Of a stretch of 64,000 nucleotides of DNA, positions 24,352-32,119 are shown one piece after another (position 1 is the stretch's first letter; each line of letters opens with the position of its first letter). This DNA comes from Haliea sp963974125 (GTDB taxonomy: Bacteria > Pseudomonadota > Gammaproteobacteria > Pseudomonadales > Halieaceae). The translations under genes were made by a program, and so were the position numbers. The stretch covers positions 62,001 to 126,000 of the forward strand of contig CAXBCH010000004.1 of NCBI GenBank assembly GCA_963974125.1, read 5' to 3'. The notes under the pieces were generated by a model that searched no databases, had not been told where the DNA came from, and was given only the letters and a program-made list of their open reading frames with translations.

Positions 24352-27300
24352 ATGAGCACATCTGATCACACTGGACGTATCGGCAAGCCCATTCACTGGC
24401 GGGCTGCGGGATTGATGGTGGCGCTGTTGGCGCTACCCGCGGGCCTGGCCCAGGGCGCGAGCGGTGAAAAGCCGGTGGAGCGCAACTACGTGACGGCGCC
24501 CGACGCGCCGGTCAGCCAGAGCAATGAGCAGATGGAGGCGAAATCCGCGGGCTGCGTCACCTGCCACACGGCAACCGACGAGAAGACCATGCACGCGAAT
24601 CCGGCGGTCAAGCTGGGCTGTACCGACTGCCACGGTGGCAACGCCGATGTCCGGCGCAGCAGTGGCGACGGCGTTGAAGATCCGGCCTACCTGGCGGTCA
24701 TGGAAAAAGCCCACGTGCTGCCGCGCTACCCGGAGTCCTGGCACTATCCCTCCAGCACCAACCCAGAGCGCACCTATACCCTGCTGAACCGGGAGAGTCC
24801 GGAGTTTACCCGCTTCATCAATCCCTCGGATTACCGCATTGCCCGCGAGGCCTGCGGGGCCTGTCACCTGCCGATCATCGAGGCGGCGGAGCGCAGCCTG
24901 ATGGCCACCTCGGCCATGCTCTGGGGCGGCGCCGCCTACAACAACGGCATCCTGCCCTACAAGCGCTACATCATGGGCGAGGCCTACACCCGCGAGGGGG
25001 AGCCGGCGATGATCCCCGGCCCGGTGGAGCCCACCGCTGAAATGACCATGGCCAGTATCCTGCCGGCGCTGTACCCGCTGCCGGCCTGGGAGACCATCAA
25101 GCCCGGCGACATCTTCCGCGTGTTCGAACGCGGCGGGCGCAACATCACCAACCTGTTTCCGGAGACCGGCCTGCCCAATGCCCTCGGTCAGTTGCAGCGC
25201 ATCGAGGAACCCGGGCGCCCGGATTTCCGCCAGTCCAATCGCGGCCCCGGTACCGGAGCGAGGATTTCGGTGCCGGTCATCAACATCACCAAGACCCGCC
25301 TCAACGACCCCCACACCTGGTTCATGGGTACCAACGACCAGCCCGGGGATTACCGCCAGTCCGGCTGCGCGGCCTGCCACGTGGTCTACGCCAACGACCG
25401 CGACCCGCGCCACTCGGGCCCGTACGCCCAGTATGGCCATACCGGCAAGTCCCAGACCGTGGACCCGACCATTCCCAAGGACCGCAAGGGGCACCCGCTG
25501 AAGCACGCCTTTACCCGCGCCATCCCCACCGCCCAGTGCATGTCCTGCCACATGCACCAGCCCAACATGTTCGTCAACAGCTTCCTCGGCTACACCATGT
25601 GGGACTACGAGTCCGACGCGCCGTCCATGTGGCCGGAGCAGCAGGTCTACCCGACCAATGAAGAGCAGGTCTCGGTGCTGGAGCGCAACCCGGAGGGGGC
25701 GTCGCCGCGCGGCAAGTGGGCGGACGTGGACTTCCTGGAAAAGGTGTCAGAACTCAACCCGACCCTGACCGATACCCAGTTCGCCGACTACCACGGCCAC
25801 GGCTGGAACTTCCGCGCCGTATTCAAGCGCGACCGCACCGGCAACCTGCTGGACGCCGAGGGCACCGTGGTCGAGGACGATGATCCCGACAAGTTCAAGA
25901 AAGCCGTGCACATGTCCTCCATTCACCTGGACAAGGGCATGCACTGCGTCGACTGCCACTTTGCCCAGGACGCCCACGGCAACGGCCACATTTACGGCGA
26001 GGTCGCCGCCGCGGTGGAGATCGACTGCAAGGACTGCCACGGCTCGGCCACCGCCTACCCCAACCTGTTCACCTCCGGCCCCGCGGCCCTGGACGGCGGC
26101 ACCGACCTCGGCGCCATCCGCAACCCGGACGGTCGCCTGCGCTTCGAATGGAACGGCAACACCCTGATCCAGCGCTCGGTACTCGACCCCGACCTGGAGT
26201 GGGAGATGAGCCTGGTCAAGGACACGGTGGATCCCGCCCACACGGGCTACAACGAAAAGGCCGCCCGGGCCAAGCTCATGAGCAGGGACACGGCGGCACA
26301 GGATTACGGCCTGGATGTCGCCAGCGACAACCTGGCGCACAGCGACGACAACATGGAGTGTTACACCTGCCATACCTCGTGGACCACCAGCTGTGCCGGC
26401 TGCCACCTGCCGATCGAGGCCAACTACAAGACCGAGCGCAAGCACTACGAGGGCGGCTACTCGCGCAACTGGGCCACCTACAACCCGCAGGTTTCCCGCG
26501 ACCAGATGTTCCTGATCGGACGCCGCGAGGCGGCCAAGGGCGGCAAGATCGCACCGGTGCGCTCGACGTCGGCGCTGGTACTGTCCTCGACCAACGCCAA
26601 CCGGGAGAAGATCTACATCCAGCAGCCGCCGATCGCGGCCAGTGGCTACAGTTCGCAGGCCTTCAACCCGCATTTCGCCCACACCGTGCGCAAGACCGAG
26701 ACCAAGGACTGCGAGGACTGCCACCTGTCGAAGAACAACGACAACAACGCGATCATGGCGCAGCTGCTGATGTACGGCACCGGTTTCGTCAACCTGGTGG
26801 GTTACTACGCCTGGGTGGGTGGTGAGGAACACGTCACCGGGGTGCAGGTGACCGAGTGGGATGAACCGCAGGCAGTGATCGGTTCCTACCTGCATCGCTA
26901 CGCCTATCCGGACTGGTTCGCCGAGCATCGGGACAATGACCGGCAGTTGCTGCACGGCTACCCGCACGGCAGCGGGCCGGCGGCCTGCGTCCAGCATCGC
27001 GGCGAGTACCTGTTTGTTGCCGAGGGCGACAAGGGCATGCGCGTCTACGACATTGCCGGCATCGCCAACAAGGGTATATCCCAGCGCGTCATCACCGCGC
27101 CCTTCAGCCCCCTGGGCCACGATACCCGTATCCCCAGCGCCAATGCGACCTGCGTGGTGCTGCCGACCAACCAGCCCATTCACCCCGATCGCAACGAGGG
27201 TGAGCTGATGCGGGATATCAACCTGGAGCAGCCCTTCCACCCGATCTACAACTACGTGTTGATCACCGATGCCGAAGAGGGCCTGATCCTCACCGACGTC

Positions 27301-28092
27301 AACACCCTGTCAGACGGCGAGCCGCGCAACAACTTTCTCGAGCGCGACCTGACCTGGAACGAGAATGGCATACTCAACGGTGCCCGGCACATGGTGCTGG
27401 GTGGCTACTACGCCTATATCGTCGCCGACGCAGGCCTGGTGGTACTGAGCCTGGACCAGCCCCTGCAGCCGCGATTGGTGGACGTGGTGCCGCTGAACCG
27501 CGGCCACTCCGTGGCCCTGCAGTTCCGCTACCTGTTCGTTACCGACGGCGACGGCCTCAAGACCATCGATGTCACCAATCCCGAGGCGCCGGCACTGGTG
27601 GAGGACAACACCATTGCCCTGGGCCAGGCGCGGCGCCTGCATCTGGCGCGGACCTACGCCTATGTTGCGGCAGGCCGGGAGGGCATGGCCATTGTCGATA
27701 TCACCCGGCCGGACAAGATGCGCCTGCTGCAGACCTTCAGTGAAGGCCTGGTCGACGCCCACGATGTGGCGGTCGGCGCCACCAACGCCTCGCTGTTCGC
27801 CTATGTCGCGGACGGTGCCGGCGGGCTCAAGGTTGTCCAGCTGTTCTCACCGTCCAGCCAGCCCAAGTTCTACGGTTTCTCGCCACAGCCTGCGCCGGAG
27901 CTGATCGCCAGCTACCCCACCAGTTCCCCGGCGCTGTCCCTGAGCCGGGGCCTGGAGCGGGATCGCGGTGTGGACGAGACCGGTGGCCAGGTGGCGGTAT
28001 TCGGCCGCGTCGGCTCGCGGCCGCTGAACCTGGACGAGATGCGCAAACTCTTCACTGACAAAGATGGCAAGCCATGGTTCGTAGAAAACTGA
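24352..28092 (+). CDS. Decahaem c-type cytochrome fused to a C-terminal beta-propeller (LVIVD-like)
   Basis: This is a very large exported protein (about 1246 residues). A signal peptide (WRAAGLMVALLALPAGLAQG) is followed by ten CxxCH motifs at about residues 68, 90, 168, 339, 396, 532, 559, 670, 681 and 787. From about residue 880 to 1190 there are repeated blade-like segments (YLFVAEGDKGMRVYDIAG, YAYIVADAGLVVLSLDQP, YLFVTDGDGLKTIDVTNP, YAYVAAGREGMAIVDITRP), the LVIVD-type propeller. Wide haem spacing and size suggest a periplasmic or cell-surface terminal oxidoreductase; no catalytic motif could be assigned. I chose the ATG at 24352; a GTG at 24343, directly after the previous stop, is also in frame. 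The 3' end overlaps the next gene by 19 bp. Confidence 0.85.
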   Translation: MSTSDHTGRIGKPIHWRAAGLMVALLALPAGLAQGASGEKPVERNYVTAPDAPVSQSNEQMEAKSAGCVTCHTATDEKTMHANPAVKLGCTDCHGGNADVRRSSGDGVEDPAYLAVMEKAHVLPRYPESWHYPSSTNPERTYTLLNRESPEFTRFINPSDYRIAREACGACHLPIIEAAERSLMATSAMLWGGAAYNNGILPYKRYIMGEAYTREGEPAMIPGPVEPTAEMTMASILPALYPLPAWETIKPGDIFRVFERGGRNITNLFPETGLPNALGQLQRIEEPGRPDFRQSNRGPGTGARISVPVINITKTRLNDPHTWFMGTNDQPGDYRQSGCAACHVVYANDRDPRHSGPYAQYGHTGKSQTVDPTIPKDRKGHPLKHAFTRAIPTAQCMSCHMHQPNMFVNSFLGYTMWDYESDAPSMWPEQQVYPTNEEQVSVLERNPEGASPRGKWADVDFLEKVSELNPTLTDTQFADYHGHGWNFRAVFKRDRTGNLLDAEGTVVEDDDPDKFKKAVHMSSIHLDKGMHCVDCHFAQDAHGNGHIYGEVAAAVEIDCKDCHGSATAYPNLFTSGPAALDGGTDLGAIRNPDGRLRFEWNGNTLIQRSVLDPDLEWEMSLVKDTVDPAHTGYNEKAARAKLMSRDTAAQDYGLDVASDNLAHSDDNMECYTCHTSWTTSCAGCHLPIEANYKTERKHYEGGYSRNWATYNPQVSRDQMFLIGRREAAKGGKIAPVRSTSALVLSSTNANREKIYIQQPPIAASGYSSQAFNPHFAHTVRKTETKDCEDCHLSKNNDNNAIMAQLLMYGTGFVNLVGYYAWVGGEEHVTGVQVTEWDEPQAVIGSYLHRYAYPDWFAEHRDNDRQLLHGYPHGSGPAACVQHRGEYLFVAEGDKGMRVYDIAGIANKGISQRVITAPFSPLGHDTRIPSANATCVVLPTNQPIHPDRNEGELMRDINLEQPFHPIYNYVLITDAEEGLILTDVNTLSDGEPRNNFLERDLTWNENGILNGARHMVLGGYYAYIVADAGLVVLSLDQPLQPRLVDVVPLNRGHSVALQFRYLFVTDGDGLKTIDVTNPEAPALVEDNTIALGQARRLHLARTYAYVAAGREGMAIVDITRPDKMRLLQTFSEGLVDAHDVAVGATNASLFAYVADGAGGLKVVQLFSPSSQPKFYGFSPQPAPELIASYPTSSPALSLSRGLERDRGVDETGGQVAVFGRVGSRPLNLDEMRKLFTDKDGKPWFVEN

Positions 28093-29363
28093 CCGCACTG
28101 GTACTGCTGCTGGGGCTTGCCGCGAGCAATGTCCTGGCCCAGCCGCTGCCAGAGGAAGGGCGCGACATCCACGAGGGTGTCGCCAGCTGTGCCACCAGTG
28201 TTTGCCACGGCAAGGTCAGTGCCGATCCGGCGTCCAATGTCTGGCTCAACGAGTACCGTATCTGGCTGCGCCAGGATTACCACTCCCGCGCCTACCGGAC
28301 ACTGCAGACAGCCCAGTCCCAGGCCATCGCTGCCAAGCTCGGCCTGCCCAGTGCCCAGGGCGCCAAAATCTGCCTGGATTGCCACGCGGACAACGTGCCG
28401 GCGGAGGCGCGCGGTCGCCGCTTCCAGATATCCGATGGCGTCGGCTGCGAAGCCTGCCACGGCGGCGGTGGGCGCTGGCTGGAATCGCACGCCGAGAGCA
28501 CCACCAGCCACGCCGATAACCTCGCGAAGGGCATGTACCCGACCGAGGATCCCATGGCCCGGGCGCGGCTGTGCCTTTCCTGCCACTTGGGCACGAAGGA
28601 CAAGTTTGCCACCCACGAGATCATGGGCGCGGGTCACCCGCGACTGTCCTTTGAGCTGGAAACTTTCACCGTCAACCAGCCTGCGCACTACGAGGCAGAC
28701 GCCGACTATCGCGAGCGCAAGCCGTACATTGCGTCGGTCAACATGTGGCTGGCGGGGCTTGCGGTCACCGGCATGCACACGCTGGAACTACTGCAGGAAG
28801 AGTGGTTCACACAGCAGAGCCTGATGCCGGAGCTGTCGTTCTTCCAGTGCCATGCCTGCCATCATCCCATGGATGACCTGCGCTGGTCGTCCGAGCCCGA
28901 CCGGCTGCCGCCGGGAGCAGTGCGCCTCAACGACGCCAGCCTGGTGCTGCTGCTGGCGGTGCTGGAGACCCTGTCCCCGGATGACGTCGCCGGTTTGCGC
29001 GCTGATCTCAACGCCCTGCACCAGGCCTCGCAGCAGTCGCGGGAACGGGTGGTGAGCGCCGCCCGGGCCCTGCACGCACGCCTGGAGCCGCTGGTGGAGC
29101 GCCTCAGCAAGGGCAGCTACGGCCCCGAGCAACAACGGCAGCTGCGCCGGGAGCTGCTGGCCCAATCCGCCGCGGAGCGCTTCCGTCATTTCACCGCCGC
29201 CGAGCAGGCCTTCCTGGCGGTGGAGACCCTGTCCCTGTCACTGGGTGATGCGGAGCGGCTGAAGTCGGGCCTCGATGCCCTGTATGGCTCTGTAGAAGAC
29301 GAAAATCGCTTTGTGCCGCAGCAATTCGCAGTGCTGGCAAGGCAGTTGATGGGAGCTCTATGA
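28074..29363 (+). CDS. Exported multihaem c-type cytochrome, c554-like
   Basis: The product has 429 residues with a signal peptide (LTALVLLLGLAASNVLAQ). Haem motifs are CLDCH (residue 100), CEACH (125), CLSCH (167) and CHACH (259), plus an unusual CATSVCH (39-45), a CX4CH spacing. The early part (EGVASCATSVCHGKV, then ISDGVGCEACHGGG) follows the cytochrome c554/c552 family pattern. The C-terminal 150 residues are helical and haem-free. The start lies inside the previous gene and the stop overlaps the phosphatase start by 4 bp. Probably a soluble periplasmic electron carrier for the same pathway. Confidence 0.85.
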   Translation: MVRRKLTALVLLLGLAASNVLAQPLPEEGRDIHEGVASCATSVCHGKVSADPASNVWLNEYRIWLRQDYHSRAYRTLQTAQSQAIAAKLGLPSAQGAKICLDCHADNVPAEARGRRFQISDGVGCEACHGGGGRWLESHAESTTSHADNLAKGMYPTEDPMARARLCLSCHLGTKDKFATHEIMGAGHPRLSFELETFTVNQPAHYEADADYRERKPYIASVNMWLAGLAVTGMHTLELLQEEWFTQQSLMPELSFFQCHACHHPMDDLRWSSEPDRLPPGAVRLNDASLVLLLAVLETLSPDDVAGLRADLNALHQASQQSRERVVSAARALHARLEPLVERLSKGSYGPEQQRQLRRELLAQSAAERFRHFTAAEQAFLAVETLSLSLGDAERLKSGLDALYGSVEDENRFVPQQFAVLARQLMGAL

Positions 29364-30442
29364 AGCAACAGTCCGACGCCCGCTGGCTGGCTTGCGGCGA
29401 TACCGATGTCGGCCGGCGCGAGCACAACGAAGACGCTTTTTTTGTCGACGATGCGCTGGGCTTGATGGTCGTGGCCGATGGCGTCGGTGGCCATCAGGCC
29501 GGCGAGGTCGCCAGCCAGGTGACCTGTGAAGTACTGGCGCGGGACGTGCAGCATATCGGTGATCTCGAGGGGGCCATTCGCAGCGCCAATCTGGAGGTGC
29601 GCGACGCGGTTGCCGCCGGTCGCGGCAAGGCGGGCATGGCCACCACCGTGGTCGCGGTCCAGTTTGACGGCCCGCGCTACGAGCTGGCCTGGGTGGGGGA
29701 CAGCCGCGCCTATCTCTGGGACGGACAACTGAAGCTGCTCACCCGCGATCACTCCTATGTGGAGTCACTGCTGGAAAAAGGGCAGATTACCTTTGCCGAG
29801 GCTCGCAACCACCCGCGCAAGAATGTCATTGTGCAGGCAATCGGCCTGCAGGATGAAGACAAGCTGCGGGTGGGCCAAAACAGGGGCCAGTTGAAGGCCG
29901 GTGATACTCTGGTACTTTGCAGCGACGGCCTCAGCGACGTTGTTGACTGTGACCGCCTGGCGGAAATCCTCGCCCGGGACCAGTCCCTGGAGCAGCGCTG
30001 CCACGAACTGGTGCAGACGGCGGTGCAGAATGGTGGTCGCGACAACGTCACCGTGGTTCTGGTGCAGTGGGCAGCCAGTGGCTCCCCGGTTGCATCCGGC
30101 GCTACAGCGGACGCTCCCCTGGAGCCGAATGTGGTCTGGCGGTATGATCCCGGCACCGGCGACTACCACGGCTTGCCGGAGCTGGTGCAGCCGGGCTTGC
30201 CGGTGGCGGATGATGCGGCTGCGGTCGCAGCGCCGGCACCGAGGCGGGCGCGGGTAGCCCCCAGGTCGCCCGAGACCACCCAGATGATGTCGGCGGATGA
30301 AATGGCCGAGTTGCGGCGGGTGGCGCTGGAACTGCCGGCGCAGCAGCGGCGCAGGCGCATCGTGAGACTGACACTGGTAGCCCTGCTGGCGCTGTCCGCC
30401 GCGGCGGCATGGTTTGTATTTGGCCCCACAGTTGGGGCATGA
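29360..30442 (+). CDS. PP2C-family Ser/Thr phosphatase with C-terminal membrane anchor
   Basis: This is a metal-dependent phosphoprotein phosphatase (Stp/PrpC type). All core motifs are present: GRREHNEDAF, VVADGVGGHQAGE, MATTVVAV, AWVGDSRAYLW, LCSDGLSDVV and GGRDNVTVVLV, so it should be active. After the catalytic domain (about residues 1-240) there is a linker and a terminal hydrophobic helix (LTLVALLALSAAAAWFVF), so it should be held on the inner membrane facing the cytosol. It is translationally coupled to the cytochrome gene upstream and followed 13 bp later by the FHA gene. No Ser/Thr kinase is encoded in the window. Confidence 0.93.
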   Translation: MKQQSDARWLACGDTDVGRREHNEDAFFVDDALGLMVVADGVGGHQAGEVASQVTCEVLARDVQHIGDLEGAIRSANLEVRDAVAAGRGKAGMATTVVAVQFDGPRYELAWVGDSRAYLWDGQLKLLTRDHSYVESLLEKGQITFAEARNHPRKNVIVQAIGLQDEDKLRVGQNRGQLKAGDTLVLCSDGLSDVVDCDRLAEILARDQSLEQRCHELVQTAVQNGGRDNVTVVLVQWAASGSPVASGATADAPLEPNVVWRYDPGTGDYHGLPELVQPGLPVADDAAAVAAPAPRRARVAPRSPETTQMMSADEMAELRRVALELPAQQRRRRIVRLTLVALLALSAAAAWFVFGPTVGA

Positions 30443-30455
30443 AGGAGCTAGAGGT

Positions 30456-31505
30456 ATGACGGCTGAATTCAGCGCCACGCTGGTGGCGCAGGACGGCACG
30501 GAGCACGCCCTGAGCGGCGAGATGCGGGTCGGGCGCACTGACGATTGCGAGATTACCATTGCGGATCCGCGGGTCTCCCGCAACCACGCAGTGTTGCGTG
30601 TCGAGGGCACCCGGGTGCTGCTGGAGGACATGGGATCCGCCAATGGCACCCTGGTCAACGGGCTACGCCTGGTCGGCACGGTGGAGCTCAAGAACGGTGA
30701 CGACGTCCAGTTCGACAAATACAGGTTTCGGGTTGCGGTGGCCGGGCCCGCGCCGGCGGACGCCGATGGCGATGCGACTGTGGTTGCCCCCCTCGGCGAT
30801 GACGCCACGGTGGTGGCACCGCCTGAGCCCGACGCCGCGCCGGCGCCAGCCCCCGAGCCGGCGCCGGCTCCCGCAGCTGCGGCCGCCCCCGCGCCTGCCG
30901 AGCCACCACCCAGATCCGCGCCGGTCAGCCCCGACCTCCCCGGCAGCTGGACCGAAGGCGGCACCGGGGAGCACACCCAGTTTCTGTCCATGGATTCGGT
31001 GGAGCAGGCATCCGCGGCGGATGTCGGGCGCTCTTCTGATCTGCCGCATCTTATCGTCGTGCGCGATGGCGCCGCGGCTGATGTCATGGAGCTGGAGCCG
31101 GGCAGCAGTGGTGACCCGGATGTGTGGGAAATCGGCCGCGAGGACAGCTGCGAGATCATGCTGGACGAGCCCAGTGTCTCCGCCCGTCACGCCCAGCTGA
31201 TCCATCAGGGTGGTCGCTGGCGCCTGGTCAACCTGGTGTCTGCCAACGGCATCTTCGTCAATGGCGAGAAGCGCCTGACCGCCTACCTCGGCGACGGCGA
31301 CCAGATCCGCCTGGGCAAGGTCAACCTGGTGTTTCGGGCCAGTGTCAACGCGCCCAGCTCCGGCAGCACTCCCGCCAGGGAGGGGAAAGGCCCGGTGGGG
31401 GACGCAAAGGCTGGTGGCGGCAAGGCGAGCAATTCAAAGCTGCCGCTGCTGCTTGCTGCTGCGGTGGTCGCAGCTGCGGCGGCAGCTGCGTTCTTGCTGC
31501 TCTAG
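30456..31505 (+). CDS. Double FHA-domain protein with C-terminal membrane anchor
   Basis: The 349-residue product has two FHA phosphothreonine-binding domains. The first (residues about 20-85) reads MRVGRTDDCEITI, VSRNHAVL and SANGTLVNG. The second (about 215-290) reads WEIGREDSCEIML, VSARHAQL and SANGIFVNGE. Both keep the Gly-Arg, Ser-x-x-His and Asn-Gly residues needed for phosphopeptide binding. An Ala/Pro-rich linker separates them, and the protein ends in a hydrophobic Ala-rich helix (LLLAAAVVAAAAAAAFLLL). The ATG at 30456 has GAAGGAG at 30441-30447. Last gene of the operon; with the PP2C it forms a membrane-bound phospho-signalling pair. Confidence 0.93.
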   Translation: MTAEFSATLVAQDGTEHALSGEMRVGRTDDCEITIADPRVSRNHAVLRVEGTRVLLEDMGSANGTLVNGLRLVGTVELKNGDDVQFDKYRFRVAVAGPAPADADGDATVVAPLGDDATVVAPPEPDAAPAPAPEPAPAPAAAAAPAPAEPPPRSAPVSPDLPGSWTEGGTGEHTQFLSMDSVEQASAADVGRSSDLPHLIVVRDGAAADVMELEPGSSGDPDVWEIGREDSCEIMLDEPSVSARHAQLIHQGGRWRLVNLVSANGIFVNGEKRLTAYLGDGDQIRLGKVNLVFRASVNAPSSGSTPAREGKGPVGDAKAGGGKASNSKLPLLLAAAVVAAAAAAAFLLL

Positions 31506-31517
31506 GTCTTCTGTGAT

Positions 31518-31538
31518 CGGGAGTGCACTGCGCTCCCG
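31518..31538 (+). terminator. Hairpin between the FHA gene and the convergent PilZ gene
   Basis: CGGGAGTGC (31518-31526) can pair with GCGCTCCCG (31530-31538), one wobble included. There is no T-run on either strand, so termination is plausible only from position, between convergent genes. Confidence 0.35.
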
Positions 31539-31541
31539 TTG

Positions 31542-31904
31542 CTATTCCAGGCGCCGCATTTCCTCGTCGAGGATGTCCGGGTTGTCCATGTGGGCCTGCA
31601 ACAGGGCCAGCAACGGTGCGATGTTCTCCCGGTCCACATGTTCGACGGTAAAACCGAGGCGCATGTTGTCAACGCTCTGCAGCCAGGCATGCAGCTCCAG
31701 CCGTTCATCTGCGCCGGTATCGATCAGCAGGGTAAAGGGTTCGTTGTACTGGGCGTCCCAGACATCGGGTTGATCGGTGGCGGCGCCGCCCAGGGAAATG
31801 TCGACCAGGCGCTGGTGCCAGACACTGCCACCCTGCTGCACTTCTACCGGCAGGTCGATGCGGACATGGGTGAAATCCTGGTGTTCGCTGCGGGATTCGG
31901 GCAT
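31542..31904 (-). CDS. PilZ-domain protein, putative cyclic-di-GMP effector
   Basis: This 120-residue single-domain protein has the PilZ pattern: an N-terminal basic/Asp segment (HVRIDLPVEVQ), then DISLGGAATD, a strand-rich middle, and MRLGFTVEHVD at the C-terminal end of the barrel. The usual RxxxR is reduced here to an Arg in VRIDLP with upstream Arg/His, so ligand binding is uncertain. It is convergent with the electron-transfer operon and stands alone. Confidence 0.8.
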   Translation of the reverse strand: MPESRSEHQDFTHVRIDLPVEVQQGGSVWHQRLVDISLGGAATDQPDVWDAQYNEPFTLLIDTGADERLELHAWLQSVDNMRLGFTVEHVDRENIAPLLALLQAHMDNPDILDEEMRRLE

Positions 31905-31965
31905 GGGTCTACTCTATCCATTAGTCGATACTCGCATCATAGCGCCGCCCCGCCGCCAATTCCAC

Positions 31966-32109
31966 GTAGGAGCCCGCTCTGCGGGCGATATTCTCTGGCC
32001 GCTGCGCGGCCATTCACCTTGTGGCCCAGGCCACCCTCTCTGTCCGCTGCGCGGCCATTCACCTTTGTCTGCGGGCGCAAGGTCCATCGCGCGGAGACCG
32101 CGCTCCTAC
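31966..32109. repeat. REP-like repeat, copy A (compound)
   Basis: It begins GTAGGAGCCCGCTCTGCGGG and ends GACCGCGCTCCTACA, inverted ends typical of this window's REP family. Inside are two copies of the GCTGCGCGGCCATTCACCTT block, one preceded by GGCCCAGGCCACC. The unit recurs at 38694-38890, 39436-39526, 47395-47496 and, shortened, at 49415-49440. It lies between the PilZ start and the ettA stop. Confidence 0.85.
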
Positions 32110-32119
32110 AGTATTGGCT

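Noticed and set aside
15378..31505. Type VI secretion because of the PP2C-FHA pair
   Set aside because: T6SS also uses a phosphatase and an Fha protein, but no Tss/Hcp/VgrG/ClpV genes are present; the partners here are cytochromes and a barrel.
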